Below are positions 7,386 to 15,867 of a stretch of DNA of 34,445 nt, piece by piece. The number at the start of each line of letters is the position of its first letter. Within the stretch, counting starts at the first letter, position 1. The notes under the pieces were generated by a model that was given only the letters and a program-made list of their open reading frames with translations, was not told where the DNA came from and searched no databases. Where the stretch lies: contig WRCY01000022.1 in NCBI GenBank assembly GCA_009783695.1, positions 1-34,445 on the forward strand, written 5' to 3'. Position numbers and translations under genes: made by a program. Source of the stretch: Oscillospiraceae bacterium. Lineage in GTDB: Bacteria > Bacillota > Clostridia > Oscillospirales > Ruminococcaceae.

Positions 7386-8261
7386 ATGGAAAAGCATCGC
7401 AAAAAATTCTTTTTCGTAAAGAATTTTGTTGTTATGACTAAAAACAGCATGAAAAAAAACAACGTCACGGTTCATTCAGCCGAGGCGGCGTTTTTCATCA
7501 TTATCGCGTCTTTGCCGATGGCGATGCTGTTCCTTACATTTTTGAATTACCTGCCCTTTTCCGAGGAGCAGATACAGGGCTTTTCTGTGGACTTCCTGTC
7601 GCCGCAGGTGTCGAGCTTTGTGGAAACTATGCTTGAGGAGGTTTATCTTAAAACCTCGGGTGCCGTCATATCCGTGGCTACAATAACAGCGCTTTGGGCG
7701 GCTTCGCGCGGACTGCTTTCTATGATACGCGGGCTCAACTCCATCTACGGCATTGACGAAAAGCGCGGATTCATCAAGATGCGTCTGATTACCATGCTTT
7801 ATATGCTTGCATTTATGATTACGCTGATTATTACGCTCGTGGTGCTGGTTTTCGGCAGAGTCATCGCTGACTGGCTTATCGGCGTCTTCCCCTTTCTCGA
7901 GGCTCACAGTACGTTTTTTGTCTGGACGCGCTGGCTGCTGGGCTTCTGTCTTTTGGTCTTATTCTTCTGGGTGCTTTATTCATTCGCGCCCGGACGAAAA
8001 ACCCGCTCGGTTAAAGAATTCCCCGGCGCTTTTCTAAGCGCGGCGGGCTGGGTCGGCTTCTCGGCGCTGTACTCGTTTTACATCAATAACTTCGCGAACT
8101 ATTCGTACCTTTACGGCAGCCTGACAGCCATCGTGCTCCTTATGCTCTGGCTTTATTTCTGCATGAATATTATGTTTTTCGGTGCACAGTTCAACGTCAT
8201 GATGCGCGGCGTAGTTTTCCGCCCGAGTATAAAAGGTAAAATCAGACGAAACGTATCGTAA
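7386..8261 (+). CDS. YihY/BrkB-family inner membrane protein
   Basis: 291 residues with about six transmembrane segments and the family hallmarks HSAEAAFFIIIASLP near the N-terminus, ASRGLLSMIRGLNSIYGID in the middle, and the conserved YGSLTAIVLLMLWLYFCMNIMFFGAQFN near the C-terminus. The family was once called ribonuclease BN in error; its function is unsettled. The ATG at 7386 has no ribosome binding site close by; the GAAGAAAGGG tail of element A1 is separated from it by the 160-bp MITE, so translation may be weakened. Cotranscription with ychF is possible. Confidence 0.9.
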   Translation: MEKHRKKFFFVKNFVVMTKNSMKKNNVTVHSAEAAFFIIIASLPMAMLFLTFLNYLPFSEEQIQGFSVDFLSPQVSSFVETMLEEVYLKTSGAVISVATITALWAASRGLLSMIRGLNSIYGIDEKRGFIKMRLITMLYMLAFMITLIITLVVLVFGRVIADWLIGVFPFLEAHSTFFVWTRWLLGFCLLVLFFWVLYSFAPGRKTRSVKEFPGAFLSAAGWVGFSALYSFYINNFANYSYLYGSLTAIVLLMLWLYFCMNIMFFGAQFNVMMRGVVFRPSIKGKIRRNVS

Positions 8262-8358
8262 AATTAATTACAGCAAATATATAATTACCTTGTATACCCT
8301 CTTCCGTCAAAGGTTTACAAGATTTGAAAATAAAAAATATAAAAGGAATACTAAAGAT

Positions 8359-9465
8359 ATGAAACTTGGTATGGTAGGTCTGCCCAACACGGGCAAAAGC
8401 ACGTTGTTCAACGCGCTCACAGGTGCCGGTGCAGTGTCGGAAAGCTACGCTTTCAGCACAATCGAATCCAGCATCGGCGCGGTCAGCGTTCCCGACGCTC
8501 GGCTCCTCCGCCTCGCCGAGCTTTACAACCCCGCTAAAATCACCCCCGCCTCGCTTGAAGTCGTGGACATCGCGGGCCTCGTCAAAGGCGCATCAAAAGG
8601 CGAAGGGCTCGGCAATAAGTTTTTAGCTTCCATCCGCGAGGTTGATGCGATTATTCACGTTGTGCGCTGCTTTGAGGATGAACTCGTCATGCACCCCGAC
8701 GGCGACATAAACGCAAAGCGCGACATCGAAACCATAAACCTGGAGCTCATCTTCTCCGACCTTGAAATTTTAGAGCGCAAGCTCGAACGCACCCGCAAAA
8801 ACCTTAAAGCAAGCAAGGAATTTCAAAAGGAAGCCGACTTCATAGAAAAGTTGATTACATACATGAGTGAGGGTAATACCGCCCGCAGCTACGACTTCGA
8901 TGAGTACGGGCTCGGTATAATCAAGGATGTGCCGCTGCTCTCCGCGAAGCCGGTCATATACGCGGCGAATCTGAACGAAAGCGACTTCCCCGCTGTTTTT
9001 GATACCCCCGGAAAAAACCCGCACTACGCCTATACAATAGAAGCCGCAAAGAGCGAAAACTGCGCGGTATTGCCCGTCTGCGCCAAGGTCGAAGCCGAAA
9101 TCTCGGAACTTGACGAAGAGGACAAGAAGCTTTTCCTCGGGGAGCTCGGCATGTCCGAGCCGGGGCTCAACCGCGTAATTCAACAAGGCTATGCGCTGCT
9201 CGGCTTGATTTCATTCCTCACGGCGGGCCCGCAGGAAGTGCGCGCGTGGACGATACGCAGCGGCACGAAAGCCCGCGCGGCAGCAGGAAAAATCCACACC
9301 GATATAGAAAAAGGCTTCATTAAAGCGGAAGTCACTGCATTTAGCGATGTTGACGCGCTCGGCAGCACCAACGCCGTAAAGGAAAAAGGTCTGCTCCGCC
9401 TTGAGGGCAGGGATTATATAATTAAAGACGGCGATGTGGTTTTATTTAGATTTAACAAGACGTAA
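8359..9465 (+). CDS. ychF: Redox-regulated ATPase YchF (OLA1 family)
   Basis: P-loop protein of the Obg-related family that binds ATP and contacts the ribosome. 368 residues from ATG 8359, preceded by AAAAGGA; the open frame extends 23 codons further upstream but without conserved sequence. Motifs: P-loop [11 protein letters not shown] (residues 7-17), switch region [20 protein letters not shown], and NLNES in place of the guanine-specific NKxD, as in ATP-specific YchF. The C-terminal TGS-like domain with [26 protein letters not shown] and the final GDVVLFRFN are typical. Confidence 0.97.
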   Translation: MKLGMVGLPNTGKSTLFNALTGAGAVSESYAFSTIESSIGAVSVPDARLLRLAELYNPAKITPASLEVVDIAGLVKGASKGEGLGNKFLASIREVDAIIHVVRCFEDELVMHPDGDINAKRDIETINLELIFSDLEILERKLERTRKNLKASKEFQKEADFIEKLITYMSEGNTARSYDFDEYGLGIIKDVPLLSAKPVIYAANLNESDFPAVFDTPGKNPHYAYTIEAAKSENCAVLPVCAKVEAEISELDEEDKKLFLGELGMSEPGLNRVIQQGYALLGLISFLTAGPQEVRAWTIRSGTKARAAAGKIHTDIEKGFIKAEVTAFSDVDALGSTNAVKEKGLLRLEGRDYIIKDGDVVLFRFNKT

Positions 9466-9510
9466 GGGCGATTAAAAACTATATAATTTTAATATACAAA
9501 AACATGAAAA

Positions 9511-9629
9511 GTTTGAAAATAAACACAACTGAATCGGGGAAAACGTTGTTTTCATTATTCGTTTGTGAAGAAAGGACTTAATGGAAATAACAATGTTTTT
9601 ATGTCCGGTTTATGAAGAAAGGACCTAAT
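9511..9629 (+). repeat. Element A copy A2 plus a 3' half-copy (before NERD gene)
   Basis: A2 spans 9511-9583: TTGAAAATAAA head, a hairpin core GAAAAC-GTT-GTTTTC with perfect 6-bp arms, and tail GAAGAAAGGACTTAATGG. A second tail-half (about 9594-9629, ending GAAGAAAGGACCTAAT) follows, so two ribosome-binding-site-like tails lie in tandem before the ATG at 9636. The A2 frame from TTG 9513 is open through EERT to TAA. Confidence 0.85.
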
Positions 9630-9635
9630 CAATAA

Positions 9636-10376
9636 ATGCAGATTTACCGCAACAAAAACCCGTATTACCGCACGCTCATAGTCCTCTCAGCGGCACGGAT
9701 TACGCTCGTTGTGCTGCCTGTTTTCGTACTGGCTTTCCTGCTGTGGCGTATCGGCTCGGAAAACTACCTCGAAACCGCGGGCTTTGCCGTAATGATAGCG
9801 GGCATGCTGATTACATATGCGGCGCTGTCGCGGCGGTACAGGATTCTGCTCTCCGGCCATAACGGCGAACGCGCTCTTTTCAAAATCATAAAACACATAC
9901 GCTGGAGCGGAGATTGTGCCATATTTACAAACCTGCCCGTTGCATACAAAAAAAACCGCTCCGAAATCGATATGCTTCTTGTCGGCGAGCGCGGGATTCT
10001 CATTATCGAGGTCAAAAACCACTCGGGTATAATAACGGGCGACGCCGGCGACGACTTCTGGATTCAGCGCAAGAAGCACCGCGAGGGCAAGGGCGCACGG
10101 AAGAAAATGCTCAACCCGCTCATTCAGCTGCGCAGGCAGCGCGGGATTATAAAATCCCTGCTCGCCGAGAACGGCTTTGACGTGTGGGTGGAAAACGCGC
10201 TGTTCTTCTCGAACCCGAACGTGAAGCTGCAGCTCAACGCAGGAAAAAGCAGCAGCACGTTCTGCAGCCGGCACAAGCTTATCGAGTTTATCAACAGCAT
10301 GACGCCGAAGAAGCCGCTGACGAAGCGGCAATGTAAGAGTGTTATAGAAATAATTCAAAATATGAGTGAGCAATAA
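9636..10376 (+). CDS. NERD-domain membrane-anchored protein
   Basis: 246 residues. Two N-terminal transmembrane segments (about 13-36 and 46-64) are followed by a NERD (nuclease-related) domain from about 78 to 190, with EIDMLLVGERGILIIEVKNHSG, which contains the acidic EIDxLL and ExKN residues of the PD-(D/E)xK-like core. NERD proteins are suspected nucleases or nucleic-acid binding proteins; activity is not shown for most. Translation probably uses the GAAGAAAGGACC tail of the element A half-copy, 7-10 bases before the ATG. A strong terminator follows. Confidence 0.88.
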   Translation: MQIYRNKNPYYRTLIVLSAARITLVVLPVFVLAFLLWRIGSENYLETAGFAVMIAGMLITYAALSRRYRILLSGHNGERALFKIIKHIRWSGDCAIFTNLPVAYKKNRSEIDMLLVGERGILIIEVKNHSGIITGDAGDDFWIQRKKHREGKGARKKMLNPLIQLRRQRGIIKSLLAENGFDVWVENALFFSNPNVKLQLNAGKSSSTFCSRHKLIEFINSMTPKKPLTKRQCKSVIEIIQNMSEQ

Positions 10377-10400
10377 AAAGGCGGCTGTGCCGCTTTTTTA
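10375..10400 (+). terminator. Terminator after NERD gene
   Basis: A-tract, stem GCGGC (10381-10385) / GCCGC (10389-10393) with TGT loop, then a T-tract. The A and T tracts extend the stem. Confidence 0.9.
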
Positions 10401-10548
10401 TGTATATTTTAATAAATAATGAAATATATTACCCTTATAAATATTACGTTTAATGAGTTATTAGGCACAGACTCTTAACCTTTCCCCCAAAAACGCCCTC
10501 CGTCTTTTGTGTACATCTTACAAATATTTTTAATTTTTCAAACAACTA

Positions 10549-10577
10549 TTGACAAATCAGTAAAATAGTGTTACACT
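10549..10577 (+). promoter_or_regulatory. Promoter in the NERD-yfmF gap
   Basis: TTGACA, 17 bases, TACACT. The context ACTATTGACAA around the -35 box is shared with the minus-strand promoters at 18929-18957 and 21264-21292. Confidence 0.7.
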
Positions 10578-10668
10578 GGAATTGACAAAATGACCTCCAT
10601 ATTAGTTGTTTTTGTTTTAGTTGTCTCCTTTCTTTTGTTCTACACATTATGCATTATCTTACTTTCCG

Positions 10669-10698
10669 CCCCTTTTTTTAAAAGGGGTTATTTTTTTA
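10669..10698 (+). terminator. Terminator upstream of yfmF
   Basis: CCCCTTTT (10669-10676) pairs with AAAAGGGG (10680-10687), loop TTT, followed by a long T-rich run. Confidence 0.8.
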
Positions 10699-10699
10699 T

Positions 10700-10728
10700 T
10701 TGTTTTTTTTACCAATATGTGCTATACT
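10700..10728 (+). promoter_or_regulatory. yfmF promoter
   Basis: TTGTTT (10700-10705), 17 bases, TATACT (10723-10728, preceded by TGC as an extended -10). The start site would lie about 30 bases before the yfmF ATG. Confidence 0.65.
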
Positions 10729-10765
10729 AATAAAGTATGAAATAAAGAAAGGCAAGACATAAAAA

Positions 10766-12043
10766 ATGGACAACTCCTTAAAACGAGAAAAAATAGCTGA
10801 CGGCGCACATTTCAACGCTGTCTGTGACCCGCGGTTCAAGTTCAACCGCATTACTTTCGGCTTCCAAGTGCCACTCTGCAGGGAGAAAGCCTCGCTTTTC
10901 GCGTTGCTTCCGCGCTATCTGTACAGAGCCAGCTCCGAATTCCCGGGGAGCAGGGACTTCAACAACTACCTCGCCTCGCTTTATAACGCGCGTAACGAGT
11001 TCGAGGTCGCGGGCATAGGCGACACGCAGTTCCTGGGCATTTCCATGAACTTTATGGACGACAGCTACGCGCTTGCGCGGGAAAAAATCACAGAGGCGGC
11101 GGCAAGCGCTCTGTTTAACTGCGTGTTTAATCCCGTGCTTGAAAACGGCGTGTTCGATGCAAACTACGTTGAAATCTGCAAACGCGAGCAAATCGAAGCA
11201 ATCGAATCCGAGCTCAACGACAAGCGCACCTACGCCGCAAACCAAGCCAAGCGTATAATCTGTGAGGGTGAGCCCGCCGCGGTAAACCCGCTCGGCGACG
11301 CCGAAAGCACCCGCGCTGTTACGCCGGAAGCGCTTCTCGGCGCGTACCGCGAGCTTCTTGAAAGCGCTGTTATTGAAATAATCTGCGTAGGCTGTAACAG
11401 CTTCACCGACGCCCTCGCGCTCAGCAAGAAAGCGTTCACACCACTTAAAAGAATGAACACCGCCTTATCAAAATCAGCGTACAGCCCGCTTAAACCCGTT
11501 GTCACCGAAAAGACTGAACTGCTCCCGCTGCTTAATCAAAGCAAGATGGTGCTCGGCTTCAAGACCGGCGGTTATAATAACCGCGCAGCTTTATCGCTGA
11601 TGAGCAACCTCTACGGCGGCACAATCTCATCAAAGCTGTTCCTGAACGTCCGCGAGCGGCTCTCGCTCTGCTACTACTGCTGGTCGCGTGTTTATAAGGA
11701 AAAAGGTATAATGACAGTCAGCTGCGGCGTTGAGGAATCGAATATTGAAAAAGCAAAAGCCGAAATCCTCGCACAGCTTGACGCTGTTAAGCGCGGCGAT
11801 TTCACTGACGGCGACTTCACCTCCGCCTTGCTTTATGAGCAGAATAATATAAAAACCGTAAACGACAGCTTAGGCTCGCTGACATGGTGGTATTTGACGC
11901 GAATTTATATCAAATCAATCAAGTCGCCGGAGGAATCGCTCGCTGATTATAATTTAATAACCCGCGAGAACCTCACGGAAGCCGCGAACAGCATGACGCT
12001 TGATACCGTATATGTGCTGTCCGGCGACGGACGGGAGGACTAA
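10766..12043 (+). CDS. yfmF: M16-family protein YfmF (EF-P modification-associated, inactive subunit type)
   Basis: 425 residues with the M16 peptidase fold but without the HxxEH zinc motif in the first domain: the equivalent region reads GSRDFNNYLASLYNAR. That and its place directly before a zinc-bearing partner match YfmF, reported in Bacillus to be needed with YfmH for 5-aminopentanol modification of elongation factor P. The second half has the typical SKLFLNVRERLSLCYYCWSR segment (compare the R/Y pair of M16). AAAGAAAGG lies about 11 bases before the ATG. Three tandem element A copies separate it from yfmH; its stop codon (12041-12043) directly touches the first one. Confidence 0.93.
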   Translation: MDNSLKREKIADGAHFNAVCDPRFKFNRITFGFQVPLCREKASLFALLPRYLYRASSEFPGSRDFNNYLASLYNARNEFEVAGIGDTQFLGISMNFMDDSYALAREKITEAAASALFNCVFNPVLENGVFDANYVEICKREQIEAIESELNDKRTYAANQAKRIICEGEPAAVNPLGDAESTRAVTPEALLGAYRELLESAVIEIICVGCNSFTDALALSKKAFTPLKRMNTALSKSAYSPLKPVVTEKTELLPLLNQSKMVLGFKTGGYNNRAALSLMSNLYGGTISSKLFLNVRERLSLCYYCWSRVYKEKGIMTVSCGVEESNIEKAKAEILAQLDAVKRGDFTDGDFTSALLYEQNNIKTVNDSLGSLTWWYLTRIYIKSIKSPEESLADYNLITRENLTEAANSMTLDTVYVLSGDGRED

Positions 12044-12275
12044 GGTTGAAAATAACTGATACAAAATCGGGGAAAATGATGTTTCCATGCCGTATTGGTG
12101 AAGAAAGGACTTAATGGAACTAAGCTTTAAATTAAAGAATACCGAATCGGGGAAAATGATGTTTCCATGCCGTATTGGTGACGAAAGGACTTAATAGAAC
12201 TAAGCTTTAAATTAAAGAATACCGAATCGGGGAAAATGATGTTTCCATGCCGTATTGGTGAAGAAAGGACTTAAT
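12044..12275 (+). repeat. Element A array A3a-A3c (three tandem copies, 80-bp period)
   Basis: Three copies with TTAATGG/TTAATAG/TTAATAA tails at 12111, 12191 and 12271, exactly 80 bp apart. Cores are nearly identical (GGGGAAAATGATGTTTCCATG). The first TTG (12046) is 2 bases after the yfmF stop and has GGGAGG 7 bases before it. All three copies keep a frame ending in ERT-stop; the second can start at the ATG of the first copy's tail. The third ends 6 bases before the yfmH ATG. Confidence 0.95.
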
Positions 12276-12281
12276 AAAAAT

Positions 12282-13562
12282 ATGCAAAGAACTACAATAA
12301 GGAGCGAACGCGTCCGCGAGGAATACCAGGTAATCAAGCACCCGAGCGGACTCACCATCTGCCTGTATCCGATGAAAGGCTACTCAAGCACTTACGCGCT
12401 TTTCGCAACCAAATACGGCTCGGTGGACGTCACATTTAAAACCGATGACGATGACGATTATGTGACCGTTCCCGAGGGTATTGCGCATTATCTTGAGCAC
12501 AAGCTTTTCGAGAACGACGACTGCGACGCCTTCCAGCTTTTCGCGAAGACCGGCGCAAACGCCAATGCTTTCACGAGCTTCGACAAAACCGCATATTTGT
12601 TCTCTTGCTCGCAAAAGTTCGAGGAGAACCTGGAAATACTGCTCAGCTTCGTGCAGGAGCCGTATTTCACTGACGACAGCGTCGAAAAGGAGCGCGGAAT
12701 AATCGCCCAGGAAATAAAGATGTACGAGGACGACCCGGGATACCGCGTATTTTTCAACGGTCTGCAGGCGCTCTATCATAAAAACCCCGTCAGAATCGAC
12801 ATCGGCGGCACCGTCGAGAGCATCGCCAAAATCGACAAGGACCTGCTTTACCGCTGTTATAAAACATTTTATAACCTTAATAACATGATGCTGTCAATCG
12901 CGGGCAACTTTGATATTGACAAAACTCTCGAAATCTGCGACCGGCTCTTAAAGCCCACGCCCGACCTCGGACTTAAAGCTGTATTTCCCGACGAGCCCGA
13001 GCAGATTAAAACGTGCGAAACCGTGCAAAAGCTCACCTGCTCCATGCCGCTGTTCAACGTATTCTTCAAGCTTCCCGCTTATGAGAGCTCCAAGGGCGCA
13101 AAAAAATATGTTCTCTACAATATTATTTTAGAAACTGTTCTCGGAAAAACCTCGGCTTTCTATGACAGGCTCCTGAATGAGGGCTTGATTAACAACAACT
13201 TTATGGTCGGTGTGCTGAGTGGACGCGGATTCTTCACGCCCTCCGCCGACGGAGAGTCCTGCGACCCGCGCAAGGTTTTCACAGAAATAAAGACGGCGCT
13301 CAAATCCGCAAAGAGCGCAGGATTATCGGAAAAAGAATTCGAGAACGTCCGCAAGAAAACCTACGGCGAGCTCATGGGGGTTCACGGCTCGGTGAGCTCC
13401 ACCGCGACAAATATGGTCGAAGCGCATTTCCAAGGCAATAGCCTTTTTGATTTAATTGAGATTACGGCGGATTTAACTTACAGCGACGCTGTAAACGCTC
13501 TCGCAGAGCTCGACGAGGAAAACTCGTGCATATCAGTAATTGAACCGGTGACGGACAATTAA
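12282..13562 (+). CDS. yfmH: M16-family zinc peptidase YfmH (EF-P modification-associated)
   Basis: 426 residues from ATG 12282. It has the inverted zinc motif HYLEH at residues 69-73 within GIAHYLEHKLFE and the downstream glutamate region of M16 peptidases (VEKERGIIAQEIKMYEDDP). It is the active partner of YfmF. The open frame continues 9 codons upstream as VKKGLNKN, but those codons are the tail of element A and are not conserved protein, so I start at the ATG after them. The last codons (GAC AAT TAA) belong to a CAATTGA-type repeat, so the C-terminus may have been altered by repeat insertion. Confidence 0.94.
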   Translation: MQRTTIRSERVREEYQVIKHPSGLTICLYPMKGYSSTYALFATKYGSVDVTFKTDDDDDYVTVPEGIAHYLEHKLFENDDCDAFQLFAKTGANANAFTSFDKTAYLFSCSQKFEENLEILLSFVQEPYFTDDSVEKERGIIAQEIKMYEDDPGYRVFFNGLQALYHKNPVRIDIGGTVESIAKIDKDLLYRCYKTFYNLNNMMLSIAGNFDIDKTLEICDRLLKPTPDLGLKAVFPDEPEQIKTCETVQKLTCSMPLFNVFFKLPAYESSKGAKKYVLYNIILETVLGKTSAFYDRLLNEGLINNNFMVGVLSGRGFFTPSADGESCDPRKVFTEIKTALKSAKSAGLSEKEFENVRKKTYGELMGVHGSVSSTATNMVEAHFQGNSLFDLIEITADLTYSDAVNALAELDEENSCISVIEPVTDN

Positions 13563-13590
13563 CAATTGACAATGAACAATGAACAATTAA
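13554..13590 (+). repeat. CAATTGA-type heptad repeat, copy 2
   Basis: GACAATTAACAATTGACAAT followed by two ACAATGA-type units. It covers the yfmH stop codon and ends just before the AAGGAAAGGA site of lgt. Confidence 0.78.
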
Positions 13591-13608
13591 GGAAAGGATT
13601 TTTATGAC

Positions 13609-14634
13609 ATGATTGCATTTCCAAACCTGGGACTTGAATTCGAGGTCGGCAGAACGGCGTTCCGTTTTTTCGGGCTCGACATTTACTGGTACGGCGTGAT
13701 TATTTCCGCCGCAATAGTGCTCGGCTTCCTGTACGCCATGAAGCGTTCCCGGCAGTTCGGTATGATAGCCGACAAGGTCTTTGACTGCGCGGCTGTAGGG
13801 CTGCTCGGCGGATTTTTGGGTGCGCGGCTCTATTACGTAATTTTCAGTGAAACTAAATATACCATTGTCACCTTTTTTTCCAACATACGTGACGGTGGGC
13901 TTGCGATTTACGGCGGCATAATCGGCGCTGTTATATTCGGACTCATCGCTATGAAATTCAAGAAGATGAAAATGCTGCCCATTCTCGACCTTGCGGGCAT
14001 GAGCTTTCTGCTCGGCATCGGGCTCGGCAGATGGGGCAATTTCTTCAATCAGGAGGCCTACGGCGGGCTCACCACGCTCCCGTGGGGCATGACGGGCAGC
14101 AGAATCTCCCAGGATCCCGCAGTGCTGGAAGCAAGCATAAACGCGTTCCTGAGCGGCGCAGAAAACCCCGACGCGCTCGTCCACCCCTGCTTCCTTTACG
14201 AGAGCCTTTGGTGCTTGCTCGGGTTTGCACTTCTGCACTTCTATTCAAAGAAACTGCGTACATTCGACGGTGAGATTTTCCTGCTTTTTGCGGCGTGGTA
14301 CGGCTTTGGGCGGGTATTCATTGAGCAGCTGCGCTCCGACAGCCTTATGCTCGGCGGCTTTAAAATCTCGCAGCTGTTGGCTGCGGCTTCTTTCGGCGCG
14401 GCAATCGGCTCATTTATCTACTTCAAGCAGAAAACCCGCAAGGAACCAAAGCTTTACAGCAGCAGCGACGAAAGCGCAGCGGAAATTTCCGCCTATGAAT
14501 TGAAGCTCAAGCTCGGTAAAGAAAAAACAGAAGCGAAAAAAGCACTCAATAAAGCAGAAGAAATCGCACCAAGCATATTAGGCGGCAACCACTCCTCCAC
14601 AGAGGAGAATGAACAAAAGGAAGGCAAAGTTTGA
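13609..14634 (+). CDS. lgt: Prolipoprotein diacylglyceryl transferase
   Basis: Membrane enzyme that transfers diacylglycerol from phosphatidylglycerol to the lipobox cysteine of prolipoproteins, the first step of lipoprotein maturation; the lipoprotein at 3644 is a likely substrate. 341 residues with seven predicted membrane segments. The signature GRWGNFFNQEAYGG, the catalytic-region stretches GGLAIYGGIIG and HPCFLYES, and the N-terminal YWYGVII are all present. The last 70 residues are a charged, helical cytosolic tail longer than usual. AAGGAAAGGA precedes the start; an ATG at 13604 reads ATGACATGA and is a three-codon overlap, not the start. Its stop TGA overlaps the TTGA of element A4. 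Confidence 0.95.
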   Translation: MIAFPNLGLEFEVGRTAFRFFGLDIYWYGVIISAAIVLGFLYAMKRSRQFGMIADKVFDCAAVGLLGGFLGARLYYVIFSETKYTIVTFFSNIRDGGLAIYGGIIGAVIFGLIAMKFKKMKMLPILDLAGMSFLLGIGLGRWGNFFNQEAYGGLTTLPWGMTGSRISQDPAVLEASINAFLSGAENPDALVHPCFLYESLWCLLGFALLHFYSKKLRTFDGEIFLLFAAWYGFGRVFIEQLRSDSLMLGGFKISQLLAAASFGAAIGSFIYFKQKTRKEPKLYSSSDESAAEISAYELKLKLGKEKTEAKKALNKAEEIAPSILGGNHSSTEENEQKEGKV

Positions 14635-14700
14635 AAATAAATAATACCGAATCGGGGAAAACGACGTTTTCATTTCCCGTTGGTGAAGAAAGGACTTAAT
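14629..14700 (+). repeat. Element A copy A4 (lgt-folD junction)
   Basis: TTG at 14631 overlaps the lgt stop TGA (14632-14634); AAGGAAGG lies 6 bases before the TTG. Hairpin core GAAAACG-A-CGTTTTC has perfect arms nested in an outer CGGG/CCCG stem. Tail GAAGAAAGGACTTAATG ends 6 bases before the folD ATG. The TTG frame is intact to TAA. Confidence 0.93.
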
Positions 14701-14706
14701 GAAAAT

Positions 14707-15552
14707 ATGAAGATGGCACAAATTCTTGACGGAAAAGCAATGAGCGCGGACATCAAGGCAGAAATCAAAGCGGAAATAGAACGCGGCAACCTGCAGGTCG
14801 GGCTGGCTGTGGTTTTGGTCGGGGACGACCCCGCGAGCCGCATTTACGTCGACTGGAAGAAGAAAGACTGCGCCGAGTGCGGAATTAAATCCTTCGAGCA
14901 TATTCTGCCCGCCGACGTGGAGCAAAGCGAGCTTTTCGCGCTCATCAACAGGCTCAACGCCGACACCGCTGTAAACGGCATACTTATTCAACAGCCGCTC
15001 CCAAGACAAATTGATGTCACAGCAGCAAATGAGCGGATTAACCCGCTCAAGGACGTCGACGCGTTCCACGCCGAAAATACCGGCAGAATCATGACGGGCG
15101 ATTACCGCCTGACCGCCTGCACGCCCGCCGGCGTCATGGAAATGCTGAAGCGCGCGGGAATTGAAGTCGCAGGCAAGGACTGCGTGGTGGTCGGGCGCAG
15201 CAACATCGTCGGCAAGCCGATGGCGATGATGCTCCTGCACGAGCACGGCACGGTTACAATTTGCCACAGCAGAACCCAAAACCTCGCCGAAATTTGCCGC
15301 CGAGCTGATATACTTGTCGCGGCAATCGGCAAAAAAGATTTCATAACAGCGGATTTTGTGAAAAAGGGCGCAGTCGTCATTGACGTCGGCATGAACCGCG
15401 GCGAGGGCAAAAAGGTCTACGGCGATGTTGATTATGATAATGTCGAGCCGCTCGCAGGTTGGATTACGCCCGTTCCGGGCGGTGTCGGCCCCATGACCCG
15501 CGCGATGCTCATGAAAAACACGCTGACCGCGAAAAAATTGCAATTGTCATGA
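14707..15552 (+). CDS. folD: Bifunctional methylenetetrahydrofolate dehydrogenase/cyclohydrolase
   Basis: Interconverts 5,10-methylene-THF and 10-formyl-THF, linking to Fhs encoded at 28438. 281 residues. YVDWKKKDC carries the conserved Tyr and Lys of the active site, QQPLP the substrate loop, GRSNIVGKPMAMMLL the dinucleotide-binding region, and PVPGGVGPMTRAMLM the C-terminal signature. ATG 14707 and 14713 are both possible starts; the upstream VKKGLNEN codons are element A. Its stop overlaps the next start by ATGA. Confidence 0.96.
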   Translation: MKMAQILDGKAMSADIKAEIKAEIERGNLQVGLAVVLVGDDPASRIYVDWKKKDCAECGIKSFEHILPADVEQSELFALINRLNADTAVNGILIQQPLPRQIDVTAANERINPLKDVDAFHAENTGRIMTGDYRLTACTPAGVMEMLKRAGIEVAGKDCVVVGRSNIVGKPMAMMLLHEHGTVTICHSRTQNLAEICRRADILVAAIGKKDFITADFVKKGAVVIDVGMNRGEGKKVYGDVDYDNVEPLAGWITPVPGGVGPMTRAMLMKNTLTAKKLQLS

Positions 15553-15740
15553 ACGGGAATCGTAAAGGGCGCAGCTTTTTAACAAACGGATTCCTTTTAT
15601 CGGGCGTTTTAGTTTTACTCATAGTATATATTTCGTCGAATTCTCTTTGGAGTATAGGGACAATTGTCGCAGCTGTTCTTATTGCGGCGATGAGCGCGTT
15701 TCAGTTTTGGCTTTATTTTCACTTTTTTCGGAAGCATTGA
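15549..15740 (+). CDS. Small two-helix membrane protein
   Basis: 63 residues, starting at the ATG that overlaps the folD stop by 4 bp, which implies translational coupling. Two hydrophobic segments (about 14-31 and 36-56) are joined by NSLWS; the N-terminus is basic and the C-terminus ends WLYFHFFRKH. No family recognised. A perfect 8-bp hairpin (15731-15749) spans its stop codon. Confidence 0.65.
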   Translation: MNGNRKGRSFLTNGFLLSGVLVLLIVYISSNSLWSIGTIVAAVLIAAMSAFQFWLYFHFFRKH

Positions 15741-15791
15741 AAATGCTTCTGCCGCGGTAAAACCCCGGTGCGTCACCGATAACGGCAAGTG

Positions 15792-15819
15792 AAAACAAAG
15801 AATTTATTTCTTTGTTTTG
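15792..15819 (+). terminator. Terminator before the rplU promoter
   Basis: AAAACAAAGAA (15792-15802) pairs with TTCTTTGTTTT (15808-15818), an 11-bp AT-rich stem with a 5-base loop. Confidence 0.65.
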
Positions 15820-15838
15820 ATAATTTTAAATTAAAGCC

Positions 15839-15867
15839 TTGACAAGTGTAAAAATATATGGTAAAAT
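15839..15867 (+). promoter_or_regulatory. rplU promoter
   Basis: TTGACA (15839-15844), 17 bases, TAAAAT (15862-15867). Confidence 0.82.

Larger units (their letters stand above)
10401..10699 (+). ncRNA. Gene-free region with a candidate short transcript (about 10584-10698)
   Basis: No open frame of note lies in 10377-10765. A promoter (TTGACA 10549-10554, 17 bases, TACACT 10572-10577) would start a transcript near 10584, and a terminator ends it at about 10698, giving roughly 115 nt. The transcript is unstructured and pyrimidine-rich and contains TGTCTCCTTTC, complementary to AAAGGAG-type ribosome binding sites; CU-rich single-stranded runs are known in several Firmicute regulatory RNAs. It could instead be a prematurely terminated leader of yfmF. 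No expression evidence exists here. Confidence 0.35.

Noticed and set aside
8320-8358. Possible element A copy before ychF
   Set aside because: GATTTGAAAATAAAA resembles the head, but the hairpin core and the GAAGAAAGGACTT tail are absent; too little to call.
10440-10485. Second MITE end near TTAGGCACAGACTCTTAA
   Set aside because: It does not match the GAGCCTATCC terminal repeat and has no partner end or target duplication.
12255-12281. N-terminal extension VKKGLNKN on YfmH (and VKKGLNEN on FolD, MKKGLNGN on the XRE protein)
   Set aside because: The extension is the translated tail of element A, appears before unrelated proteins, and is out of frame or stopped before others (rpiB, NERD gene, topoisomerase B).
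14578-15543. 321-codon minus-strand frame opposite folD
   Set aside because: It is antisense to a fully conserved folD and has no family features; long antisense frames are common opposite GC-rich codons. The same holds for 13462-14238 and 9687-10373.
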